64,000 nucleotides of DNA from JAVVHE01 sp032249695 (GCA_032249695.1 JAVVHE010000005.1:74566-138565), one strand, 5' to 3'; shown: positions 18,724 to 27,453, counted from the first letter of the stretch. Notes: a model not told the origin generated them from the sequence alone. Numbers and translations: made by a program.

Positions 18724-20493
18724 TTATTCGGCTGCCAGTCGCGCGGGCGGCGGCGGCGAGGCTTTGTGGAGCTGCGTTTCGGCGAGCCGCGTCGTCAGAC
18801 GGTCGACGAACACGCGCATCTCGTCCGACAGCTGCGTGATGCGGCTGGTGAGATAATTATACCCGAACAATGCGGGGATCGCCGCCGACAGGCCGGCAAT
18901 CGTCGCCATCAGCGCGGCCGCGATGCCCGGAGCGATTGCGTTCACGTTGACGTCGCCGGCCATCGCGACGCCTCCGAATACGGTCATCACGCCGATGACG
19001 GTGCCGAGCAGCCCGATGAAAGGGCCGCCCGAGATCGCGATCGTCAATAGCACCATCGCTGCGTCGAGCTTCTGGTTCTCGGTCGTCATGCGCGCGTCGA
19101 GCTCGGCGCGGATGCTCTCGGTGCTCTCGGCCGAAAGCGGCACGTTGCCGAACACCGCGCGGCGGTCGTCGAGCGCCTCGAGGCCGGCCTGGTAGATGCG
19201 CGCCAGCGGCGATCGCTTGAGCAGTGCCATCTCGCCGACCGGCACATCCTGCTTCTCCAGCGATTCAAGATCGCCGTGCATCCGCAGATAGCGCCGCATG
19301 AACGCGGCGTTCGCCCGCTTCGCGTCGCTGATGTACGTGTTTTTCCAGATCATCACGCCGATCGCGAGCGCGAGCAGCGCCATGCACAGGCCGATGATCA
19401 ACCAGTCGAGCGTGCCGACGTGGCCGAGAACGTAGCCCAGCACTCCGCCGCTCGCTCCGGGCTCCTGCGCCTCGCCGACGCTCAGCAGCTTCGCCTGCGG
19501 ATTGCCCGCTGCTGCCTCGATCGCGAACAGATTGGCCGGACGCGCGACCTTCGACAGCCGCACCTCGTCCACCAGCCCGGTCAGCCGGCCGATCGTCACC
19601 GGCCCCGCCAAGGGCGGAGTCGCTCCCGCGGCCTCGCCCGCCTTCTCGCCGTTCACATAGAGTTCGAGCGTGCCGCCGTTCGAAGTCGCCGCAAGATGCG
19701 CATACTGCCCGGCCGGGACCGGTGCGCCCGCCTGCACGCGCGTGGCGCCCAGCGTCGCATAGGGGACGCCGCCGGCCAGCCCCAGCGTGAAGGCGCCGTG
19801 CTGCACCAGGACCGCATCGGGCTCGGCTGCATCCTCGCGCACGAACGACGACGCCGAGAAGGCGCCGTTGGCCGCGATGTCGAGCGCGGGCGCGGCCTTG
19901 ACCGTCACCGGCGTCCCCTGAAAGCGCGCCGCACGGCCGATCGCTCCAGCCGGGACATAGGCCGCGGGCGCGCCGTCGACGCCGTTCTGGTTACCCGTGG
20001 CGTCGAGGGGCGGACCCTGCTGCCCGTGGAAATGCGTGACGAACTGATAGTCGGCGTCGAAGGTGCCGGGCGCGTTGATGACGCTCGGCGCGTCCTTCTT
20101 GCCGTAATACATGTAGATCGTCTTGCGCGTGCCGCCCGCGAGGCCCGGCACGTCGACCCACACATTGGCGATGCCCGTCTGCGGGTCCCAGCTTTCGATG
20201 TGGTAGGCGAGCACGTTGCCGCCATCGAGGAAGCGCAGATCAAGGCCCTTGGGGCTCGCCTGCGCGAAATCGAAGTTGTTGCCCGCCAGCCGCACCAGCA
20301 CCGGAGCGCGGCCGACCGCGCCCACCAGGTTCTGGCCCTGCGCCGTGGTGTCGATCGTGACCGGGCGGCGGTATTTCCAGTCCGCGCCCTGGCTCCACCA
20401 CGGCGTCTTGTCCGCAGCCTGTGCCGCCGCACCGTGCGGCGCCGACCATGCCAGCATCACCAGCGCGATCAGCGCACCCAACCACCGGATCAT
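18724..20493 (-). CDS. ExbB/MotA/TolQ proton channel with periplasmic DUF2341 and LamG-like region
   Basis: 589 aa, more than twice the usual ExbB length (about 240). The ATG at 20493 is chosen because GAGGAGAG precedes it and a signal peptide follows directly (MIRWLGALIALVMLAWSAP...AAAQA). The ATG at 20520, which overlaps the previous stop (ATGA), is the alternative. Residues about 40-130 (WWSQGADWKYRRPVTIDTTA, VWVDVPGLAGG, IYMYYGKKDAP) match the DUF2341 pattern. Residues about 140-330 (FVTHFHGQQGP, GRAARFQG, LELYVNGEKAG, GLVDEVRLSKVARP) resemble a concanavalin/LamG jelly-roll. Membrane helices follow at about 362-382, 480-512 (IAISGGPFIGLLGTVIGVMT) and 520-550 (APGIAAALMATIAGLSAAIP), the ExbB channel core. 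It probably senses or binds something in the periplasm while driving TonB; the ligand is unknown. Confidence 0.85.
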   Translation of the reverse strand: MIRWLGALIALVMLAWSAPHGAAAQAADKTPWWSQGADWKYRRPVTIDTTAQGQNLVGAVGRAPVLVRLAGNNFDFAQASPKGLDLRFLDGGNVLAYHIESWDPQTGIANVWVDVPGLAGGTRKTIYMYYGKKDAPSVINAPGTFDADYQFVTHFHGQQGPPLDATGNQNGVDGAPAAYVPAGAIGRAARFQGTPVTVKAAPALDIAANGAFSASSFVREDAAEPDAVLVQHGAFTLGLAGGVPYATLGATRVQAGAPVPAGQYAHLAATSNGGTLELYVNGEKAGEAAGATPPLAGPVTIGRLTGLVDEVRLSKVARPANLFAIEAAAGNPQAKLLSVGEAQEPGASGGVLGYVLGHVGTLDWLIIGLCMALLALAIGVMIWKNTYISDAKRANAAFMRRYLRMHGDLESLEKQDVPVGEMALLKRSPLARIYQAGLEALDDRRAVFGNVPLSAESTESIRAELDARMTTENQKLDAAMVLLTIAISGGPFIGLLGTVIGVMTVFGGVAMAGDVNVNAIAPGIAAALMATIAGLSAAIPALFGYNYLTSRITQLSDEMRVFVDRLTTRLAETQLHKASPPPPARLAAE

Positions 20494-20519
20494 CTGTCTC
20501 TCCTCGGGCCCGCCCGTCA

Positions 20520-22172
20520 TCAGAAATCGCCCTTCACATTGAAGCGGATCGTCGGCACTTGGGCGCGCGAATAGACGCCCTCCAGCAGCGGCACCGCCAC
20601 CAGCACGTCGCCCGTCAGGAAGCGGAACACCCGCGCGCGCAGGCCGCCGCCGAGCGACCAGAGCGTGAAATTATTGTTGACCCCGATCTGCTGGCGCCGG
20701 TTGCGGACGAAGCCCGCATCGGTGAACACATAGATCCGCAGATCCTGCACCGATTTGCCCAGCGACTTGGCGAAGCTGGGCGAGATCAGCTCGAACTGCC
20801 CGCTGGCGCCGTCGTCTCCCACCGATTCGGAGAGCAGGTAGCCGCGCACCGAGGTGAGGCCGCCCGCCGAGAATTGCTCGTTCGAAACGAGCGGGCTGTC
20901 CGACAGCTGGCCCGCGGTGCGAATGGCAATCCGGGTGTCGTCGGCGAGCGTGCGCTGCCAATCGACCTCCAGGTTCGCGTGGACAAAATTCTCCCGCGCG
21001 CCGACGCGGCTCGTCTGGAACGCGTCTTCGGTGAAAACCGCGCCGTTGCGCTGCGTGACCCGCAGCGTGTCATCGAACGCCCGTGCGCCTGCCGTCACGC
21101 TGAGCGTCGCGCCCAAGGTCGAGCGGTCGCCGATGCGCTGCGCGCTATAGCTCGCGACGAGCGGGATATAGCGGATCGGCGAGGGAATCGGATCGGCTCC
21201 GGGCACGCGCACGTCCTGCGTGAAGTCCTTGTAATCGGCTCCGAAATTCAGGCTCTGGCTCCATCGGCCCGCGGTCGGCAGCGCCAGCACGCCGCGCGCT
21301 CCGACTGCAAAGCCGTTGCCCAGCACATTCGCCCCGCCCAACAATGCGACGTTGGAGTTGGAGCGGTAGCCGTAAATCAGCAGGCTCCATCGCGAATTAT
21401 AGATCGGGATGAGGTAGCTGCCCGCGAACACCTCGGCGTCGTCGCGACGGTAGGGGGCAACGAGATAGCTGAAGCTGAACTGATGCCCGCGCTGCCAAAG
21501 ATTGGTGGCGCGCAGCTGCGTCAACACGCGCAACTCGCTGGTATTTGGTGCGTAGTCGTTCGATGCGGTGATCGAGGCGTGATAGGGAAGCTTGTCTTCT
21601 ACCTGCAGCTCGATATCCACCGTGCCCGGCTGCTGACCCACCGTCACCTTGGGCGTGATGCGGCGATCACCGTTGCGATCCAGTCGCGCCAGCTGCGCTT
21701 GCGCCTCCATCAGGTTAGGCGACTGGCCCTGCCGCAGGGCTGGGACCTGGGCGAGGATCTGGCGGCCGCTGAAATATTTCGCTCCGGTCACTTTCAGCTG
21801 GCCGATCGTGTTCTCGGTCACCTGGAACTGGACGACGGCCTCGTTGTCCGGCGCGACTCCAAGCGTCTGCACGCTGACAGCCTGATAGCCGCGGCGCTGA
21901 TACTCCTGCTCCAGCGCCCTGCGCGCCTGCTCCACCTCGTCAATCGTCCGGTCGGGGCCGAGGAAGCGATAGACCGCCTTGTCGACCGTCAGGCGGTCAA
22001 GCAGCGTGTTGCCGATCACGTCGAACGCTTCGATGAAATAGCGCGGCTGCGGCGCAGCGGCGGCGGGGGGTGCCGCGCTCGCCGGCTGCGCTGCGGCAAC
22101 GCCGGCCAGCGCGCAGCACGCTGCGGCGCCGATCGCGACTGTCTGAAGCCGTGTTCGCAACGCCCCGCTCAT
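20520..22172 (-). CDS. TPS-B outer-membrane transporter (ShlB/FhaC/HecB family)
   Basis: 550 aa BamA/Omp85-superfamily pore that secretes the TPS-A partner. The ATG at 22172 gives a clean signal peptide (LQTVAIGAAACCALAGVAAAQ); the ribosome site is weak. A POTRA domain (RYFIEAFDVIGNTLLDRLTV ... RRALEQEYQRRGYQAVSVQ) is followed by a second POTRA-like segment (VQFQVTENTIGQLKVTGAKY). A 16-strand barrel comes next, with QFSAGGLTSVRGYLLSESVGDDG carrying the conserved VRGY of barrel loop L6. It ends in Phe (FNVKGDF), as expected for an Omp85 beta-signal. It is the first gene of the operon; its stop overlaps an ATG of the next frame. TPS operons usually place B next to A, whereas four further genes stand between them here. 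Confidence 0.92.
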   Translation of the reverse strand: MSGALRTRLQTVAIGAAACCALAGVAAAQPASAAPPAAAAPQPRYFIEAFDVIGNTLLDRLTVDKAVYRFLGPDRTIDEVEQARRALEQEYQRRGYQAVSVQTLGVAPDNEAVVQFQVTENTIGQLKVTGAKYFSGRQILAQVPALRQGQSPNLMEAQAQLARLDRNGDRRITPKVTVGQQPGTVDIELQVEDKLPYHASITASNDYAPNTSELRVLTQLRATNLWQRGHQFSFSYLVAPYRRDDAEVFAGSYLIPIYNSRWSLLIYGYRSNSNVALLGGANVLGNGFAVGARGVLALPTAGRWSQSLNFGADYKDFTQDVRVPGADPIPSPIRYIPLVASYSAQRIGDRSTLGATLSVTAGARAFDDTLRVTQRNGAVFTEDAFQTSRVGARENFVHANLEVDWQRTLADDTRIAIRTAGQLSDSPLVSNEQFSAGGLTSVRGYLLSESVGDDGASGQFELISPSFAKSLGKSVQDLRIYVFTDAGFVRNRRQQIGVNNNFTLWSLGGGLRARVFRFLTGDVLVAVPLLEGVYSRAQVPTIRFNVKGDF

Positions 22173-22385
22173 CCGCTGCCGCAAAGGCCTGCCGCCTCTG
22201 CGCTTGCTGATCGCTAGCCCGCCACGCTGCGCGAGGGCAACCCTTTCATTCGCTTTTGTTTGGCTTTCGTCGCAAATGCTTGCCGGTCTGCAACACACGT
22301 CTAAGTAACAGTTTTATTACATTTTGAAGTCGTTTCCGAGACCTGAGGCTTGATTGCGCTGCCGCGCTGCGGCACTCGTGCGAGG
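22173..22385. promoter_or_regulatory. Divergent promoter region, TPS operon and CitE-like gene
   Basis: 213-base spacer between two divergent start codons. It is clearly AT-richer than its surroundings at 22240-22340, including a run around AACAGTTTTATTACATTTT. It must hold the promoter of the 19 kb minus-strand operon and probably that of the plus-strand gene. No single -35/-10 pair stands out enough to call, and no operator palindrome was recognised. Confidence 0.5.
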
Positions 22386-23261
22386 ATGACCCATGCCGCT
22401 GCCGCCCGAAGCTGGCTGTTCGCCCCCGGTGACAGCGAACGGAAGCTTGACAAGGCGCTCGCCGGGCCGGCGGGGATCGTCATCGCCGACCTTGAGGATT
22501 CGGTCGCCACGCCGCGCAAGGCTGCAGCGCGCGCGATCGTCGCCGAGCGGCTGCGGCAGCCCAGCCGGCGGAGCGGGTTGTGGGTGCGCGTCAATCCGCT
22601 GGAAGGGGCGTCAACGCTTGACGACCTGGTGGCGGTGGTCGCTGCGCGGCCCGACGGGATCGTGCTGCCCAAGGCGGCGCGCGCCGAAGCCGAGCGGCTC
22701 GACGCCTATCTGACGGCGCTGGAAGCGGCTGCGGGCCTGTCGACCGGCGGGATTCCGGTGCTGGTGATCGCAACCGAGACGCCGCGCGCGATCTTTGCGC
22801 TGGGGCAGTGGCCGGGCGCGCCACGCCTCGCTGCACTGAGCTGGGGCGCGGAGGACTCGGCGGCGGCGCTGGGGGCGCTGTCCAACCGCGAGGACCACGG
22901 CGCCTGGAGCGCGCCCTACCAGCTGTTCCGCGCTCTGGCCCTGACGGCAGCGGCCGACGCTGGCGTTCCCGCGGTCGAGACGATCTGGGGCGATTTCCGC
23001 GACGGCGCGGGCCTTGCGCGCACCGCCGCACGCGCGCGGCGCGACGGTTTCCGGGGGATGCTGTGCATCCACCCCGATCAAGTGGAGCCGGTGAACGCTG
23101 CCTTCACGCCAAGCGAGGCCGAGATCCACGAGGCCGAGGCCGTCGCCGCGGCCTTCGCGGCCGAGCCGGACGCCGGAGTGGTGCAGCTCGACGGTCGCAT
23201 GCTCGATCTGCCGCACCTGAAGCGGGCGCGCGCGACGCTGGCGCTGGCCGGGCGGGGCTAG
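22386..23261 (+). CDS. CitE-like HpcH/HpaI-family CoA ester lyase
   Basis: 291 aa TIM-barrel lyase related to the citrate lyase beta subunit and malyl/citramalyl-CoA lyases, which cleave or hydrolyse beta-hydroxyacyl-CoA esters using Mg. Hallmarks are SWLFAPGDSERKLDKAL near the N-terminus, VIADLEDSV, WVRVNPL, VLVIATETPRAIF, LSWGAEDSAAALG (metal-binding Asp) and MLCIHPDQVEPVNAAF at the C-terminal end. The ATG at 22386 is chosen over a TTG at 22350 because homologous sequence starts at about residue 9. It stands alone, divergent from the TPS operon. The exact substrate cannot be read from the sequence. Confidence 0.85.
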   Translation: MTHAAAARSWLFAPGDSERKLDKALAGPAGIVIADLEDSVATPRKAAARAIVAERLRQPSRRSGLWVRVNPLEGASTLDDLVAVVAARPDGIVLPKAARAEAERLDAYLTALEAAAGLSTGGIPVLVIATETPRAIFALGQWPGAPRLAALSWGAEDSAAALGALSNREDHGAWSAPYQLFRALALTAAADAGVPAVETIWGDFRDGAGLARTAARARRDGFRGMLCIHPDQVEPVNAAFTPSEAEIHEAEAVAAAFAAEPDAGVVQLDGRMLDLPHLKRARATLALAGRG

Positions 23262-23457
23262 CCCTCCGCCGCTTCGGGTCAGAGGGGCGTCGACGCGTCA
23301 AAGGTGGTTTCAAGTCGCCCCTCGGCCGACCGACGGGCTGCCGCTTTCACGCCTCAGCAGCGATGCCTGCCGCGGCCGACGACGGTGCCCGCAAGCGCGT
23401 CGCCGACCGCTGCGCCGCCGACCAAGGTGAACCGCCGCCGCGCCGATGCTGTTCCCG

Positions 23458-23802
23458 TTAAGGGTTCCTTGCGAGTATGGAGTCGCAATATTTGTCAGTG
23501 CCCGCGCCCTTGCCGAGCGCCTGGCCGGCGAGCGCACCTGCGCCCGCGCCGAGCAGCGCCGTGCCGACATTGCCGCCTGCGAGCGCACCGATCGCGCCGC
23601 CCGCGGCCGCTCCGCCGAGCGCGCCCTTGTTGCGGCCCCGCTTGCGGGCTTGCAGACAGTGGCGAACCTCGGCGCGGTCGCGCGGCGCCGCGCGCGCGAC
23701 CCGCGCGCGCTCCTTGCTGCTGAGCGTGATGGCTTCGGCCGCGGTCGGCACGACCGCCGAGGCGGCAAGAATGGCTGCCAGGGCTGCGGTCAGGCTACGC
23801 AT
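23458..23802 (-). CDS. Small exported glycine-zipper protein
   Basis: 114 aa, unknown function. The N-terminus MRSLTAALAAILAASAVVPTAAEA is a signal peptide. The middle is a Gly/Ala zipper (GALGGAAAGGAIGALAGGNV, GTALLGAGAGALAGQALGKG) of the 17 kDa-antigen/YMGG type, which can pack as a membrane hairpin. Two Cys (RHCLQ and KYCDS) flank the zipper. There is no lipobox, so a soluble or envelope-inserted protein is more likely than a lipoprotein. The 196 bases to the preceding gene hold nothing recognisable. Confidence 0.7.
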   Translation of the reverse strand: MRSLTAALAAILAASAVVPTAAEAITLSSKERARVARAAPRDRAEVRHCLQARKRGRNKGALGGAAAGGAIGALAGGNVGTALLGAGAGALAGQALGKGAGTDKYCDSILARNP

Positions 23803-23883
23803 TGTTCAGGCTCCCGTGTTGTTGCTGGGCAAGACTAGCCCAGCCACGCTGAACCGCAATGCTTCGGACGTTGCAGGTTGGGT

Positions 23884-24414
23884 TCAGCCGAACGCCCAGC
23901 GCCACATGATCCGGCCGGGGACATACGTGGCGAGGCCGGCGGTGATCAGCGCGCCGAAGAAGTAGCCGCGCATCCGTCGCGAGTGGCTTCGAAACTCGCG
24001 CTGGCTCGCTGCCAGCCATGCCAGCGGGACGAGCGCCAGCGTCGCGACCGAGAAGACGTGCACGAAGCTGAAGCGCCCCGAGCGCATGATGCCGAAGCTC
24101 ACCATCGCCGTCGTCAGCATCAGGATCGAAAACGCGATGCCCAGCGGCTTGTGCAGGCCGCGCTTGGGGTTGAGCATCAGCCACATGCCGATCCACAGCG
24201 CAGGGACGACCGTCAGCAGGTGGACCCACACGGTCCACGGCAGCGAGTCAGGACGCGGGCCGCGGCCCGACATCGCGCCGACCGCCGACACCGCCATCAG
24301 CGCGGTCAGCGTGCCGCCACCGCCGATCACGATCCAGCGGTAACGCGGGCGGATGCCGTGCCTCAGCCGCGGCGCGGGCCCGGTTCCTTGCTGGAGCTTT
24401 GCAGTAACGGCCAT
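23884..24414 (-). CDS. Small multi-pass membrane protein, DUF2306-like
   Basis: 176 aa integral membrane protein of unknown function. Starting at the ATG at 24414, five hydrophobic helices can be seen: WIVIGGGGTLTALMAVSAVG, VWVHLLTVVPALWIGMWLML, LGIAFSILMLTTAMVSFGIM, FVHVFSVATLALVPLAWLAA and GYFFGALITAGLATYVPGRI. The pattern, with His at helix edges, resembles DUF2306 proteins; that match is by eye only. It is transcribed away from the lactonase gene, from which it is separated by 145 bases. Confidence 0.65.
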   Translation of the reverse strand: MAVTAKLQQGTGPAPRLRHGIRPRYRWIVIGGGGTLTALMAVSAVGAMSGRGPRPDSLPWTVWVHLLTVVPALWIGMWLMLNPKRGLHKPLGIAFSILMLTTAMVSFGIMRSGRFSFVHVFSVATLALVPLAWLAASQREFRSHSRRMRGYFFGALITAGLATYVPGRIMWRWAFG

Positions 24415-24559
24415 GGCAGAAACCCCGCAACCGCGCATGCGTCGCGCGGGCATGGGCGTCAAGCGTTGGGCCGTCTGCGCACGAGTGCTTCACCCCTCGC
24501 GTCCGCCGGGAGGGTGGGCTAACCGGGCTCGGAGACAACCGCGAGAGGACAGGATCCGA

Positions 24560-25375
24560 ATGTGCCGCTTGCTGACCGCCGCCGCCGCGCTCGCCGCGCT
24601 TTCTGCGCAGGCCCCGGCGCCTCAGGCCGCCCCGGACGTGCGGATCTACCGGCTCGATTGCGGCGCGGCTACGCTGCCGAAGAACCTTTTCAGCGACGTC
24701 CATGCCTACCCCGATGGTTCGACCGTGCTGCTCACCAGCAGTTGCTATCTGATCCGCCACGGCCAGGACCTGCTCATCTGGGATACCGGCTTCGGCCGCG
24801 ACACGATCGGCAAGCCGCAGGGACTGAGGACGCCAATCGAGCCGCAGCTTGCGGCCCTTGGTGTGCAGCCGGGCCAGGTCCAGACCGTCGGGCTCAGCCA
24901 TAGCCACGGCGACCACACCGGCCAGGCGAATGCATTCCCGCAAGCCAAGCTGGTGATCGGAGCGCGCGAATACGATGCACTATTCGGCGAGAACGCATTT
25001 CTTGGTCTCGCATCGCCTCGGCTCGCGAACTGGGCGGACGGCAGGAATGTTCAGAAGGTCAGTGGCGACCTCGATCTGTATAAGGACGGTTCCGTTATTG
25101 TGCTGTCACTGCCGGGTCACACGCCCGGACATCTCGCCCTTCAGGTGAGACTGAAGAATGCTGGTTACGTGCTCCTGTCGGGCGACCAGTATCATTCTCG
25201 CGAGAACCGCGTGAAACATGGCGTGCCGGGGTTCAATTACGACCGCGCGCAGACCCTTGCCTCGTCGGCGCGGCTGGAAGAGCTGGTACGCAATCTGAAC
25301 GCGCGGCTGATCATCCAGCACGATCCGCAGGACAACGCCGACGCATTTCCGGCAGATAGTAGTTACCTCAACTAA
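24560..25375 (+). CDS. Metallo-beta-lactamase-fold enzyme, N-acyl homoserine lactonase family
   Basis: 271 aa, exported (signal peptide MCRLLTAAAALAALSAQA). The dinuclear-zinc signature HxHxDH reads SHSHGDHTG. Further ligands are in LPGHTPGHLALQ (His), LLSGDQYH (Asp) and IQHDP (His). Family members hydrolyse the lactone ring of acyl-homoserine lactone signals, but many relatives with signal peptides have other substrates. The start ATG at 24560 follows AGGA. Base composition falls part-way through the gene: the 5' half is GC-rich like the neighbours, the 3' half from about 24950 is AT-richer, and this continues into asd. The call to the family is firm; the quorum-quenching role is inferred. 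Confidence 0.82.
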   Translation: MCRLLTAAAALAALSAQAPAPQAAPDVRIYRLDCGAATLPKNLFSDVHAYPDGSTVLLTSSCYLIRHGQDLLIWDTGFGRDTIGKPQGLRTPIEPQLAALGVQPGQVQTVGLSHSHGDHTGQANAFPQAKLVIGAREYDALFGENAFLGLASPRLANWADGRNVQKVSGDLDLYKDGSVIVLSLPGHTPGHLALQVRLKNAGYVLLSGDQYHSRENRVKHGVPGFNYDRAQTLASSARLEELVRNLNARLIIQHDPQDNADAFPADSSYLN

Positions 25376-25414
25376 AGTAGGCGGAATACCCAAGATACTG
25401 GGTGCCACAAGGAG

Positions 25415-26452
25415 ATGAATGTGTCAGGTTATCGCGTGGTCGTTGTCGGCGCGACTGGAAATGTCGGCCGGGAAATGTTGGCGATCCTGGCCGAGCGGGA
25501 GTTTCCTCTAGCCGAGATCGCGGCGATCGCTTCGGCGCGATCGACGGGCGACGTGATCGATTTTGGCGACACCCGTCGCAAGTTGAAGGTTCAGAACCTT
25601 GAGCATTTCGATTTCGCCGGCTGGGACATGGCGCTGTTTGCCGCAGGTTCTGCTGCGATGCGGGCACATGGCTGGCGCGCGGCCGAAGCAGGCTGCACGG
25701 TGATCGACAATAGCAGCCTTTACCGGATGGACGAAGATGTTCCGCTGATCGTGCCCGAAGTGAATCCGGAGGCGATCGACCTTTATCGCGAGAAGAATAT
25801 CATCGCCAACCCCAATTGCTCGACGGCCCAGATGGTCGTCGCGCTAAAGCCGCTGCACGATGCAGCGACGATCAAGCGCGTTGTCGTCAGCACCTATCAA
25901 TCGGTGAGTGGTGCAGGCAAGGAGGCGATGGATGAGCTGTTCACGCAGACGCGCGCGATCTTCGTGGGTGACAGCAAGGAATCAACCAAGTTCCCCAAGC
26001 AGATCGCCTTCAATGTCATCCCACAGGTTGATGTGTTCCTCGACGATGGGCAGACGCGCGAGGAGTGGAAGATGGCTGCCGAGACTGCAAAGATCATGGG
26101 CCCGGAAATCAGGGTGACAGCGACATGCGTCCGCGTTCCAGTGTTCGTCGGCCATTCGGAAGCAATCAACATCGAGTTCGAGCGACCGTTATCTGCAGCG
26201 GATGCGCATGATATTCTGCGTTCGGCGCCCGGTATACTGCTCGTCGACAAGCAGGAAGATAGCGGTTACGTGACGCCGGTGGAGTGTGTCGGCGAATATG
26301 CCACCTATGTCAGCCGCGTGCGGCAGGACACAACGGTGGAGCACGGCCTAAGTCTCTGGTGCGTCAGCGATAATCTGCGCAAAGGCGCTGCGCTGAACGC
26401 CGTCCAGATCGCCGAATTGCTCGGCCGCCGCCACCTCCGGAAGGCGGCCTAG
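25415..26452 (+). CDS. asd: Aspartate-semialdehyde dehydrogenase
   Basis: 345 aa NADP-dependent enzyme that reduces aspartyl-4-phosphate to aspartate semialdehyde, the branch point to lysine/diaminopimelate, threonine and methionine. The N-terminal VVVVGATGNVGREML is the NADP-binding loop. The catalytic Cys is C135 in NPNCSTAQ. SVSGAGKEAMDEL and RVPVFVGHSEAINIEFE, with the catalytic His region, complete the fold. The ATG at 25415 follows a strong AAGGAGATGA. Sampled 60-base lines in this gene are about 60-63% GC against about 75% in nadC next to it, so the gene may have been exchanged from another lineage. The function is not in doubt. Confidence 0.96.
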   Translation: MNVSGYRVVVVGATGNVGREMLAILAEREFPLAEIAAIASARSTGDVIDFGDTRRKLKVQNLEHFDFAGWDMALFAAGSAAMRAHGWRAAEAGCTVIDNSSLYRMDEDVPLIVPEVNPEAIDLYREKNIIANPNCSTAQMVVALKPLHDAATIKRVVVSTYQSVSGAGKEAMDELFTQTRAIFVGDSKESTKFPKQIAFNVIPQVDVFLDDGQTREEWKMAAETAKIMGPEIRVTATCVRVPVFVGHSEAINIEFERPLSAADAHDILRSAPGILLVDKQEDSGYVTPVECVGEYATYVSRVRQDTTVEHGLSLWCVSDNLRKGAALNAVQIAELLGRRHLRKAA

Positions 26453-26604
26453 TGCCTCCAGTGCCGCGATTGCCACCCCGAACGCGGCCATTTCCAGGCT
26501 AAGAGCCGGCGGTTCCACGCGAGATCATGGGTGGTTCCGGGTGGTTTGGCACGCGAAGCGGGGTGCTAAAGCATCGCTTCCAATCAACAAGTGAGACGTT
26601 TGCC

Positions 26605-27438
26605 GTGTCCACGATCCCCGATTTTGCCGCGCTGCTCGCCGCCGCCTTTGCCGAGGATCTGGGCGAGGCCGGCGATGTCACCTCGGCGGCGACCGTGCCC
26701 GCAGGCGCGCGGCTGAATGCGGTGCTCGCAGCGCGCGATCCGATCGTGCTCGCCGGGCTCCCCATCGCCGAGGCCGCGTTCCGCCATCTCGATCCCGCAG
26801 CCGGCTTCACGCCGCTCGCAGCCGATGGCGACCGGCTCGCGTCCGGAGCGATCCTCGCCCGAATATCGGGCGACGCGCGCGCGCTGCTCGCCGCCGAACG
26901 CACCGCGCTGAACTTCGTGCAGCGTTTGTCGGGGATCGCCACGCTCACGCGCGCTTACGGCGATGCAATCTCCGGAACCGGCGCCACGCTCCTCGATACG
27001 CGCAAGACCACGCCGGGCTGGCGCGCGCTGGAAAAATACGCGGTGCGGATGGGCGGCGGCCGGAACCATCGGATGGGGCTGTTCGATGCCGTGCTCATCA
27101 AGGACAACCACATCGCGGTCGCCGGCGGCGTGACCGAAGCGGTGGCTCGCGCTCGCCGGGCATGGGCTGGGCCGATCGAGGTCGAGATCGACCGGATCGA
27201 CCAGATCGAACCCGCGCTTGCGGCGGGCGCCGACCGGCTGCTGCTCGATAACATGGAGCCGAATACGCTGCGGCAAGCAGTCGCACTGATCGTCGGCCGC
27301 GTGTTGACCGAAGCGTCGGGGGGTGTGCGCTTGGAGACCATCCGCGCGATCGCCGAAACGGGCGTTGATCTCATCTCTGCCGGGCGCATCACGCAAAGTG
27401 CCCCGGCCGCGGATATCGGCCTGGATTTCCTTGATTAG
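26605..27438 (+). CDS. nadC: Nicotinate-nucleotide pyrophosphorylase (carboxylating), quinolinate PRTase
   Basis: 277 aa enzyme of de novo NAD synthesis: quinolinate plus PRPP gives nicotinate mononucleotide, CO2 and PPi. Motifs are AEDLGEAGDVTS at the N-terminus, ERTALNFVQRLSGIAT, LLDTRKTTPGWRALEKYAVR, GGGRNHRMGLFDAVLIKDNHI and LLLDNM, covering the PRPP and quinolinate sites. The GTG at 26605 is preferred because it gives the family's usual length; an in-frame ATG at 26527 would add 26 residues without similarity. The quinolinate synthase and aspartate oxidase genes are not adjacent. Confidence 0.93.
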   Translation: MSTIPDFAALLAAAFAEDLGEAGDVTSAATVPAGARLNAVLAARDPIVLAGLPIAEAAFRHLDPAAGFTPLAADGDRLASGAILARISGDARALLAAERTALNFVQRLSGIATLTRAYGDAISGTGATLLDTRKTTPGWRALEKYAVRMGGGRNHRMGLFDAVLIKDNHIAVAGGVTEAVARARRAWAGPIEVEIDRIDQIEPALAAGADRLLLDNMEPNTLRQAVALIVGRVLTEASGGVRLETIRAIAETGVDLISAGRITQSAPAADIGLDFLD

Positions 27439-27453
27439 CGCGGCTTGAGGGGC

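Noticed and set aside
24486..24530. Imperfect inverted repeat (CACCCCTC...GGAGGGTG) before the lactonase gene as a terminator or operator
   Set aside because: Arms are mismatched and no T-run follows; too weak to call.
25386..25402. ACCCA...TGGGT repeat in front of asd as a riboswitch or attenuator
   Set aside because: Only five-base arms and a very short leader; no lysine-riboswitch-like structure fits in the available 39 bases.
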